Assembly (NCBI GenBank): GCA_005776735.1
Contig: SXOM01000095.1
Coordinates: 1 to 5,863, forward strand
Direction: 5' to 3'
Length of the DNA stretch: 5,863 bases
Source of the DNA: Pseudomonadota bacterium
GTDB lineage: Bacteria; Myxococcota_A; UBA796; SXON01
Part shown: positions 1 through 4,544 of the stretch, one piece after another
How the letters are laid out: every line of letters begins with the position of its first letter
Position numbering within the stretch: the first letter of the stretch is position 1
Translations under genes and position numbers: made by a program
Notes under the pieces: model-generated
What the model was told of the DNA's origin: nothing
What the model saw: only the letters and a program-made list of their open reading frames with translations
Databases searched by the model: none

Positions 1-174
1 GAGGTCGAGCACCCGGTCGGCGTAGTCGAAGACCGAGGCGTAGCCGAGCTCGGCGTAGAGGCGGCGGTCGGCCAGCTCGGCCAACAGGACCGCGAGTTCG
101 TGCTCGGCCTGGCGGTGGATGCGGCGGTTGTCGAGGAGGCGTGCGTGCAGGTTCGTGGCGGCTTCGATTCGCAT
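1..174 (-). CDS. HNH-endonuclease-family protein, N-terminal fragment (runs off left edge)
   Basis: Read on the minus strand from ATG at 174, the frame is open for 58 codons to the window edge. The product begins MRIEAATNLHARLLDNRRIH and contains LLAELADRRLYAELGYASVF followed by DYADRVLDL. The pattern 'RRLY-x-ELGYAS-x-x-x-YA-x-x-VLDL' is one I associate with the helical N-terminal region of the multi-copy HNH endonucleases of myxobacteria, analogous in layout to actinobacterial DUF222/13E12-repeat HNH proteins. The catalytic HNH domain would lie at the C terminus, outside the window, so nuclease function is inferred. The start is well constrained: an in-frame TGA lies at 189-187 and no other ATG, GTG or TTG lies between. 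No clear Shine-Dalgarno precedes it. Element A (375-399) lies about 200 bp upstream. Codon use is high GC3, like the rest of the window. Confidence 0.6.
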   Translation of the reverse strand, partial: MRIEAATNLHARLLDNRRIHRQAEHELAVLLAELADRRLYAELGYASVFDYADRVLDL

Positions 175-479
175 GAAGACCCGGTATCACGACGCTTTTG
201 GTCCAGAATTCGCATCACCAGGATGCGTCCTGGCGCACTCGGGAGGGGCGCGAAGACCCCCGGGGCCGTCGGAGGCGCTCCGGGGGCCTCTCCGGGCGTT
301 GGAGGGGCCGTCCCGAGCCGGTCCCGGACCAGCCCGGATCGCCGCGGGAAAATCGGCGTGGAGTCGTCGAAAACTATTTTCTCTTGCCCCACGTGGGGCG
401 GGGACAAGACGTTTGGACCCCCGGGCGTGACTCACGCGTGCTCGAGGGTGTGGCGCCGCGGTCACCGACGCCTGCTGGG
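175..479. other. Intergenic region upstream of the HNH-type gene
   Basis: No convincing gene is visible in this stretch. It holds element A (annotated separately), an exact 6-1-6 dyad GCGTGA-C-TCACGC at 425-437, and a 9-bp stem with a 7-nt loop at 285-309 (one G-T pair). At this G+C such short stems are expected by chance. The A/T-rich patch at 371-385 stands out against the surrounding sequence. Long open frames here on both strands have poor third-position bias and low-complexity Arg/Pro/Gly translations, so I treat them as shadows. Confidence 0.5.
375..399. repeat. Element A: T-tract plus 14-bp CACGTG palindrome
   Basis: TATTTT at 375-380 is followed five bases later by the perfect palindrome GCCCCACGTGGGGC at 386-399. 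The same arrangement recurs at 1293-1318 in the same orientation. An ATCGCCG-x-GG-GAA stretch precedes both copies (from 338 here and from 1270 there). The palindrome has no loop, so a bound dimeric protein or a repeat or insertion boundary is more likely than an RNA hairpin. Its function is unknown. Confidence 0.55.
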
Positions 480-650
480 GTGGGCTTCGTCGGCGAGGTC
501 GCGTGCTCCGACCAACTCGTGTGCCGGTCGACTTCCGTGTCGGCCTACTTCTTCGCGGACGGCCACTACGCGCCGCCAGCCGGTGAGGGGGTGGACCCCA
601 TGGGCGCTGCGGTCGGGCGCGAACGCGGAAACCGCGGTCGACACCGGTGA
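480..650 (+). pseudogene. Possible coding remnant in frame 3
   Basis: From the GTG codon at 480 this frame runs 56 codons to TGA 648-650. Up to about 615 its third positions are overwhelmingly G or C, unlike the other frames. The translation includes VGFVGEVACSDQLVCR and SAYFFADGHYAPPAGEG, which look like real protein with two Cys. Past about 600 the natural-looking coding signal passes to frame 1, the DTG-linker protein. This could be the 3' end of an older gene, or the 5' part of the next feature with a frameshift near 600. No family is recognised and there is no ribosome-binding site. Confidence 0.25.
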
Positions 651-993
651 CACCGCGACCGACACCGGAGGCGACACGTCGGAGGACACGGGTGCCGGGA
701 CGGCCGAGGTCACGGTGACGAACGTGGGTGAGCTCGTGTTGTTCGGCACCTTCTACTGGGACGAGTGGATGTTGGTGGAGGGAGTCGGGCTGGAGCCGGA
801 GGGCTCCACGACGTGGACCCTCGAGGCGCCCGTGACTGGCAACCTCGTATACGTGGACTGGGACACCGAGCTCTGTTGGGGAGTTGGCCTGTCGTTGGCC
901 CCGGGCGACGTGCTCCATTTCGACGTGCCGGACCCGGAGGGGGAGCTGTCGTGGGACGGCGAACTGCGGACCTGTGATCTTCCCAGTCAGTGA
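583..993 (+). CDS. DTG-linker secreted protein, 5' end uncertain or degraded
   Basis: The 3' part is convincingly coding. A linker rich in Asp-Thr-Gly (DTGDTATDTGGDTSEDTG) is followed by a predicted beta-rich domain starting AEVTVTNVGELVLFGTFYWD and ending with two Cys (98 and 131 if counted from GTG 583) that could form a disulfide; the stop is TGA 991-993. Such linkers normally follow a lipoprotein Cys in myxobacterial surface lipoproteins, tethering a small domain outside the cell. Here the expected hydrophobic segment and Cys are absent: the residues before the linker are WALRSGANAETAV, where a lipobox such as LALACGG would be expected. GTG 583 is only the most upstream plausible codon close to the linker and has no ribosome-binding site. 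A frameshift or lost 5' end is therefore likely. Specific function is unknown. Confidence 0.45.
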   Translation: MRGWTPWALRSGANAETAVDTGDTATDTGGDTSEDTGAGTAEVTVTNVGELVLFGTFYWDEWMLVEGVGLEPEGSTTWTLEAPVTGNLVYVDWDTELCWGVGLSLAPGDVLHFDVPDPEGELSWDGELRTCDLPSQ

Positions 994-1098
994 CGGTCCG
1001 TGGGTGAACCTGAGTCCAGCCTGCCAGTGAACGCATTTCGCCGATCCCTTCTCGCCTTCCCCCTTCACCCGGCGCATTGAACGCGGTCTTCTGCGTCC

Positions 1099-1240
1099 GT
1101 GGTCCCCACTGAGCTCCTCCTCGCCGCCCAGGTCCAGCTCACCGTCGACGGCCTCCTCGCGAAGATCCACGGGTCGAAGCGCAAGGGCAAGGCCCCTGCG
1201 CCGACGCCCCGCCGGCGCCGGCGCCCCGCCTCCCGAGTTG
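1099..1240 (+). pseudogene. Short coding-like patch, basic tail
   Basis: Starting near GTG 1099, the frame reads VPTELLLAAQVQLTVDGLLA, then KIHGSKRKGKAPAPTP and an Arg run, with nearly all third positions G or C until about 1235. After that the bias disappears, although the frame stays open. It resembles an amphipathic helix followed by a basic tail, as at the end of a DNA-binding protein. An in-frame TGA at 1078-1080 limits it upstream and there is no ribosome-binding site. A decayed gene end is possible; chance in G+C-rich DNA is equally possible. Confidence 0.2.
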
Positions 1241-1292
1241 GAGAGCCGTCCACTACCCCCGCGAAGCCCATCGCCGGGGAATGGTCGCCAGG

Positions 1293-1318
1293 TATTTTTC
1301 GCGCCCCACGTGGGGCGC
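1293..1318. repeat. Element B: T-tract plus 18-bp CACGTG palindrome
   Basis: TATTTTT at 1293-1299 is followed by the perfect palindrome GCGCCCCACGTGGGGCGC at 1301-1318. The inner 14 bp are identical to element A, in the same orientation and with nearly the same T-tract spacing (10 versus 11 bases from the first T to the shared core). The two cores start 917 bp apart and bracket the DTG-linker gene fragment. Confidence 0.55.
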
Positions 1319-1364
1319 CGCCGTTCGCGGGGGCCCGGCCCGCGACCGTCCCGAGGCGGGCGTG

Positions 1365-1620
1365 TTCCGGCGGCCGGTCCGCGGCAGGGGCGACGGGCGC
1401 CTCCACCCCGTCACAGTTGGGTGTGCGCGAGCGCGTGCCTGGGTCCCCGTTGCGGGTACGTCTGCGAAGGCCCGGCGTTCGAGATCCCCGTGCCAACTCC
1501 CGGCTGGAGTGCGCTCGGGCGTCGTTGGGGGTGGGTCGTGAAGCAGGAGGTTCGGGGCGATGTCGAGCGGTCCCGAATCACGTATGCCGACTACGAGGAT
1601 CCCTTCCGGCGGCCGGTCCG
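1365..1620 (+). repeat. 17-bp exact direct repeat pair
   Basis: TTCCGGCGGCCGGTCCG occurs at 1365-1381 and again at 1604-1620, 239 bp apart in the same orientation. Part of each copy is itself close to palindromic (CCGG-CGG-CCGG). In such G+C-rich DNA this is suggestive rather than decisive evidence of a duplicated segment. Confidence 0.4.
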
Positions 1621-1684
1621 ACGCGCGGTCGACGCGGCGCTCGCGCGCGCGCGAGCTGCGACAGCACAAACGGGGCTGTGGTGA
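1425..1684 (+). pseudogene. Weak coding remnant in frame 2
   Basis: This frame, ending at TGA 1682-1684, reads CLGPRCGYVCEGPAFEIPVP, later WVVKQEVRGDVERSRITYAD, then YEDPFRRPVRRAVDAALARA. About three quarters of its third positions are G or C, and the amino-acid mix is more natural than in the competing frames, whose translations are Arg/Pro-rich. There is no start codon with a ribosome-binding site and the N terminus dissolves into low-complexity sequence just after element B. It may be the C terminus of a decayed protein; I recognise no family. Confidence 0.22.
1639..1656. repeat. 18-bp alternating CG palindrome
   Basis: GCTCGCGCGCGCGCGAGC is a perfect palindrome with a (CG)6 core at 1642-1653. 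Alternating purine-pyrimidine CG tracts favour Z-DNA or cruciform under negative supercoiling. It lies about 200 bp upstream of the gene at 1860; a role is not shown. Confidence 0.4.
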
Positions 1685-1848
1685 CACGGCGCCGCGAGCC
1701 CATGCGCCTTCTCGGCAGGCGGCTCTCCGACGGGCGAGGCCAGGTCCCTTGGCGTCGCCCCTCGCGCCGGGGCGCGCGGCGGCCTCGGCCGCTCGGCGCG
1801 GCCGGTCGCGGCGCGCCCCCCAAAACCTCGTTAGTCCGCCGCCTCGCT

Positions 1849-1854
1849 GAGGTG
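1849..1854 (+). promoter_or_regulatory. Ribosome-binding site that fixes the GTG start at 1860
   Basis: GAGGTG at 1849-1854 matches the anti-Shine-Dalgarno complement and sits five bases before GTG 1860. The in-frame TGA at 1848-1850 immediately upstream excludes any earlier start. Confidence 0.75.
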
Positions 1855-1859
1855 CCCCT

Positions 1860-2879
1860 GTGTCCGCCGACCTTCCGATCCTCGAGTTCATCCTTCGGAA
1901 CTACAACAACTTCAACGCCCGGGCGACGCGCGACGCGACGATCGCGTACTGGCGCCACGCCGAGCGCGGCGGAAAGATGTTCTGGGCGGTCGCCGGCGCC
2001 ATGTCGTCCGCGCAGCTCGGCATCGTGCTCGCCCCCGCCATCCGCGAGGGCCTGATCCACGGCCTGTCGGTGACCGGCGCCAACCTGGAGGAGTCGTTGT
2101 TCCGGTTGGTGGCACACGACTCGTACAAGGACTTTCCCGACTACCGGTACCTCACCAAGGAAGACGACACTCGTATCCTCGAGGACCGGATGCGCCGGGT
2201 CACCGACACCTCGATCCCCGAGGACGAGGCGTTCCGTGCGGTCGAGAAGACGCTCGTCCCCATGTGGATCGGCGCGCACACGTCGGGCACGCGGCGCTTC
2301 TGGCACGAGTACTTCTACGAGCTCATCCAGGCGCTCCCCCCCGAGACGCACCAGGGCCCGGCCGAGGAGTGCTGGCTCCTGGCCGCCGCCAAGGCCAACC
2401 TGCCGATCGTCGTACCCGGCTACGAAGACTCCACCTTCGGCAACATCTTCGCGTCACACGTGAAGTACGAAGATTGCAGCGCCACGATCGCCAAGTCCGG
2501 CATCGAGTACATGGCGTGGTTCTACGACCGCTACCAGGAGCTGAGCGCGGGCGAGGGAATCGGCTTCTTCCAGATCGGCGGCGGCATCGCCGGCGACTTC
2601 CCGATCTGCGTGGTCCCGTCCATCAAGTACGACCTGGACAAGCCGGTCAAGCCGTGGGCGTACTTCTGCCAGATCAGCGACAGCACCACCTCGTACGGCA
2701 GCTACTCCGGCGCCACGCCGAACGAAAAGATCACCTGGGACAAGCTCACGAAGGACACGCCGATGTTCGTCATCGAGTCCGACGCGACGATCGTGGTGCC
2801 GCTGGTCCTCCGGGCCCTGTTGGAGTGCAAGCGCAACCCCGCGGCGGCCAACGCGCTCCTCGCGAAGTACGGGTTCTAG
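1860..2879 (+). CDS. Deoxyhypusine-synthase-family protein (possible homospermidine synthase)
   Basis: The 339-aa protein is close to the family's usual length (human DHS, 369). Family enzymes bind NAD and transfer the aminobutyl group of spermidine through an enzyme lysine imine, to eIF5A lysine in eukaryotes. Bacteria lack eIF5A; characterised bacterial members make homospermidine (speY type). Visible signatures: VTGANLEES at 71-79 in the nucleotide-binding fold, VPGYEDSTFGNIF at 185-197, GGGIAGDFPICVVPS at 240-254, SYGSYSGATPNEKITWDKL at 278-296 and ESDATIVVP at 306-314. Lys295 in TWDKL aligns with catalytic Lys329 of human DHS and Trp293 with Trp327. The human loop DGSDSGA is YGSYSGA here, so two substrate/cofactor-loop Asp are Tyr, and no His is visible where human GGGVVKHH has one. 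A changed acceptor is thus likely, homospermidine rather than hypusine. GTG start with a strong ribosome-binding site; soluble, with no signal peptide. No other polyamine gene is in the window. Substrate is inferred; family assignment is confident. Confidence 0.9.
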   Translation: MSADLPILEFILRNYNNFNARATRDATIAYWRHAERGGKMFWAVAGAMSSAQLGIVLAPAIREGLIHGLSVTGANLEESLFRLVAHDSYKDFPDYRYLTKEDDTRILEDRMRRVTDTSIPEDEAFRAVEKTLVPMWIGAHTSGTRRFWHEYFYELIQALPPETHQGPAEECWLLAAAKANLPIVVPGYEDSTFGNIFASHVKYEDCSATIAKSGIEYMAWFYDRYQELSAGEGIGFFQIGGGIAGDFPICVVPSIKYDLDKPVKPWAYFCQISDSTTSYGSYSGATPNEKITWDKLTKDTPMFVIESDATIVVPLVLRALLECKRNPAAANALLAKYGF

Positions 2880-3931
2880 GCGGGATCCGGGGGGGCCAGG
2901 TCGTCCAGGTCCCCGTCGGACTGTTTCGCCCACACCGTCAGCACCCCCTGGCGCGTCGGGACGATCACGGCCTCCCAGCCCGGCAGCTCGCCCGCGTCGG
3001 CGTCCACACGGAGCGTGACCCCCCCCACGATCTCGACCCCATCGGCGTCGACGCCCGAGGCGCGCCCGAGCACCACGCCGACGACGTCGCCGTCGGGCGC
3101 GTCCCACAACAGCCGCTCCGGCGGAAGCGTGGTCGTGCCGCCGCCTCCGTAGCTCCCGAACCCCCAGTCGCCGAAGCCGAAGCCGCAGCAGTAGCCGCGC
3201 CCGATGCCGTAGTCGGGCTCCTCGTCGAGCACGGCGGCGTCGACCCATCCGCGCACCTGGGTCCCGCCTCCACAGCGGCCGCCCTCCACCCCGATGAGGC
3301 GTTGGTCGCCACGACGTTCGAGCACGGTGACCTCGGCCGGCGTGTCCTCGATCACCGCGAGCACGTTTCCGTGGGCGTCGAGGACCGGGGTGGCCGTTTC
3401 CACCATCGCCGTGGGCCCTTCGAAGTCGGCCGGGGCCGACCCCGGCGTGTACCACTCGTCGATGAACGCGTCGGGCACGTCGACGGTCCCACTCAACGGC
3501 CACGAGAGGGGGAGGTGGGCCCCGTCCTCGTCGACGTCGATCCACCCCGAGCGCACGTACACGCCGGCCCCGCCGTCGGGGACCGTCCGTCCGGCGCCGT
3601 CGATCCACACCGACTCGGCGACCACCGGCTCCAGGTCGTCGCGGTCGAGCCACATCAAGAGGCGCACCCCGCTGCGGTCGATGACCACCCGCACGCCCGA
3701 GTCGGCCTCCACGACGTCGACCGAGCCTTCGTAGGACGGCTCGTAGGTCGGAACGTTCGCCACCGGCCCTGCGTCGCTGAAGCGCACGGCGCCGTCGCGA
3801 GCCAGAATCGCACGACCCGCGTGCGACGCGTACTCCGGGGCCACCAACGCGGCCCAGGTGGTCTCCGAGACCGGCCGCGGTCCGTCGGTCAACGCGGTGG
3901 GGTCGGTACACGCGAGGAGGAGGAAGAGCAC
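2876..3931 (-). CDS. Putative lipoprotein with SH3-like repeats and a Gly/aromatic-rich insert
   Basis: The 351-aa product starts MLFLLLACTDPTAL, giving a LLLAC lipobox with Cys8 as the lipidation site. That signal is unusually short, but GGAG five bases before the GTG at 3931 supports this start. The upstream extension of the frame, to 4033, reads Arg/Pro/Gly-rich and has no signal. Three segments, about 38-102, 172-235 and 268-337, resemble bacterial SH3-like folds; the second has ATPVLDAHGNVLAVIEDT followed by RGWVDAAVL, and the third has LLWDAPDGDVVGVVLG. Between the second and third lies GYCCGFGFGDWGFGSYGGGG (246-265), Gly- and aromatic-rich with a CC pair. Likely exported and envelope-anchored; a binding role is inferred from the fold. 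It converges on the deoxyhypusine-synthase-family gene, sharing the CTAG at 2876-2879. No specific family is recognised. Confidence 0.75.
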   Translation of the reverse strand: MLFLLLACTDPTALTDGPRPVSETTWAALVAPEYASHAGRAILARDGAVRFSDAGPVANVPTYEPSYEGSVDVVEADSGVRVVIDRSGVRLLMWLDRDDLEPVVAESVWIDGAGRTVPDGGAGVYVRSGWIDVDEDGAHLPLSWPLSGTVDVPDAFIDEWYTPGSAPADFEGPTAMVETATPVLDAHGNVLAVIEDTPAEVTVLERRGDQRLIGVEGGRCGGGTQVRGWVDAAVLDEEPDYGIGRGYCCGFGFGDWGFGSYGGGGTTTLPPERLLWDAPDGDVVGVVLGRASGVDADGVEIVGGVTLRVDADAGELPGWEAVIVPTRQGVLTVWAKQSDGDLDDLAPPDPA

Positions 3932-3971
3932 GGGGACTCCGGGAGGTCCTGGGTCCGACAACCCCGCGGGA

Positions 3972-3982
3972 GGGAAGTTCCC
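3972..3982. promoter_or_regulatory. Dyad GGGAA-G-TTCCC upstream of the SH3-like lipoprotein gene
   Basis: This perfect 5-1-5 dyad is centred 46 bases upstream of the minus-strand GTG at 3931. It shares the GAAGTTC core with the two TCGAA-G-TTCGA dyads at 4043-4053 and 4207-4217. A repressor or activator site is possible, but no promoter hexamers can be assigned with confidence. Confidence 0.3.
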
Positions 3983-4002
3983 CCGTCCCGCCGGTTCACC
4001 GG

Positions 4003-4064
4003 CGCGCCGGTTCACCGCCGTCGCCACGCTCACCGACCCCGCTCGAAGTTCGACATCGGCACGC
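4003..4064 (-). repeat. Imperfect direct repeat, copy 1
   Basis: It aligns with 4164-4228. The first 22 bases, CGCGCCGGTTCACCGCCGTC plus GC, are identical. Then ACG and TCACC match, with substitutions at 4025 and 4029. A variable 6-nt spacer (4035-4040) follows, then GCTCGAAGTTCGACATCG (4041-4058) identical and CACGC shared. On the minus strand it contains ATG TCG AAC TTC GAG followed by an in-frame TGA, encoding MSNFERGR. The reading direction given is that of this micro-ORF; the element is otherwise unassigned. Confidence 0.65.
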
Positions 4065-4163
4065 TCGCTGCCGTCGCGCGTCGCCTCCCGCCGGGGCCGG
4101 GGCCCCCGGCCTCCTCCGACGCCGCCCCGCCGGTGCAGCCTCCCTCGCTCTCGCCTCCCCCGC

Positions 4164-4228
4164 CGCGCCGGTTCACCGCCGTCGCGACGTTCACCAAAAA
4201 TACTGCTCGAAGTTCGACATCGCCACGC
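4164..4228 (-). repeat. Imperfect direct repeat, copy 2
   Basis: This copy lies 161 bp downstream of copy 1. Its variable spacer is 9 nt (AAAAATACT, 4196-4204) instead of 6. On the minus strand it encodes the micro-ORF MSNFEQYFW ending at TGA, beginning with the same five residues as copy 1. It then has two GGTGAAC heptamers 19 bp apart, the second within GGTGAACCGGCG. The TATTTTT on the minus strand recalls the T-tract of elements A and B. Confidence 0.65.
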
Positions 4229-4330
4229 CCACCGAGCTTGGGCCGGTGCAGCAAGCCCCTCGCGGTTCGGCGTCCCCCCGTTGTGCCAGACGCCTCCCCT
4301 CGTTGGCCGGTTCGGTGACGCGGCGGGTGA

Positions 4331-4418
4331 CGGGTCGGGTGGAATTGGCCGAGCGGAGCGCGGGTTCGCCGCTTGCGGCGAATCCGCGGGGGAGCGAGCG
4401 CCAATTTCACCCGGCCCG
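4331..4418 (+). ncRNA. Candidate structured RNA or long inverted-repeat element
   Basis: The arms 4331-4349 and 4400-4418 pair over 19 positions, 17 Watson-Crick plus T4335-G4414 and G4342-T4407. Within them, after one bulged base (4399), 4350-4354 can pair with 4394-4398 as C-G, tandem G-A/A-G, G-C, C-G. A purine internal loop follows (4355-4358 against 4389-4393). The inner stem 4359-4371 with 4376-4388 has 13 positions, one of them G4364-T4383, and is capped by CTTG (4372-4375). In plus-strand RNA all three imperfect stem pairs are G-U wobbles and the cap is a CUUG tetraloop closed by G-C, a known stable form; on the minus strand they would be A-C mismatches. No promoter or T-run is obvious. 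A palindromic mobile repeat is the main alternative. Confidence 0.45.
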
Positions 4419-4544
4419 GCAGGACCCGGGGGTGACCTCGTCTTCGTCCACCACCGCCGGCACGTTTGCCATCAACCGAAAGACGCCGACCCGCGCCCCG
4501 GGGCGCCGCGTCGTGCCCGGCCCCGCCGGCTCACGGCGACGGAA

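Larger units (their letters stand above)
994..1859. other. Long gene-poor region upstream of the deoxyhypusine-synthase-family gene
   Basis: These 866 bp contain no gene I can defend. Present are GGTGAACC at 1003-1010 with GTGAACG at 1027-1033, a short coding-like patch (1099-1240), element B (1293-1318), a 17-bp exact direct repeat (1365-1381 and 1604-1620), a weak coding remnant (about 1425-1684) and an 18-bp alternating CG palindrome (1639-1656). The final 170 bp before 1860 are extremely G+C-rich, with short inverted repeats (for example GCGGCC-TC-GGCCGC) and no recognisable -35/-10 pair. Long open frames on both strands here cross into the 1860 gene and are shadows. Confidence 0.5.
3932..4544. 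other. Repeat-rich intergenic region between two minus-strand genes
   Basis: These 613 bp separate the outer-membrane-type gene (4545-5129) from the SH3-like lipoprotein gene. Besides the features listed separately (a dyad at 3972, direct repeats at 4003 and 4164, a long hairpin at 4331), there is an 8-1-8 inverted repeat GGCCGGGG-C-CCCCGGCC at 4095-4111. CCGGTTCACC occurs three times (3991, 4007, 4168) and GGTGAC three times (4315, 4326, 4431), the latter clustered around the hairpin. No reading frame here has convincing codon bias. No rho-independent terminator with a T-run is visible for the gene ending at 4545. Confidence 0.55.

Noticed and set aside
187..1170. 327-codon minus-strand open frame upstream of the HNH-type gene
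   Set aside because: It is antisense to the DTG-linker domain and spans element A. The translation is Arg/His/Gly/Pro-rich; no family features are seen.
1100..1860. Direct repeats as a CRISPR array
   Set aside because: Only one 17-bp pair 239 bp apart is present, with no regular spacing, no spacers of uniform length and no cas gene. The same holds for the two copies at 4003 and 4164.
1578..2351. Minus-strand open frame antisense to the 1860 gene
   Set aside because: It is the mirror of a conserved, recognisable enzyme. Composition is Arg/Val/Gly-rich and it has no ribosome-binding site.
2454..3911. 485-codon minus-strand open frame
   Set aside because: It lies in a different frame over the lipoprotein gene and the antisense of the 1860 gene. 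The translation is mostly Arg and Gly runs with no signal peptide, whereas the competing frame has a lipobox and natural composition.
3932..4033. N-terminal extension of the lipoprotein frame (to 4033)
   Set aside because: It would place the LLLAC lipobox about 40 residues in, after an Arg/Pro/Gly-rich stretch. GTG 3931 has a GGAG at the right spacing, so the short-signal form was preferred.
2264..4318. 684-codon plus-strand open frame
   Set aside because: It overlaps the deoxyhypusine-synthase-family gene in another frame and then runs antisense to the SH3-like lipoprotein. Its translation is Arg/Pro/His-rich with no domains; it is open only because stop codons are rare at this G+C.
4331..4418. 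Small SRP (4.5S) RNA or tRNA
   Set aside because: The conserved SRP core (GGUCAGG and GGAAGGAAGCAGCC-type loop sequences) is absent, and there is no cloverleaf or TTCGA T-loop in the right context.
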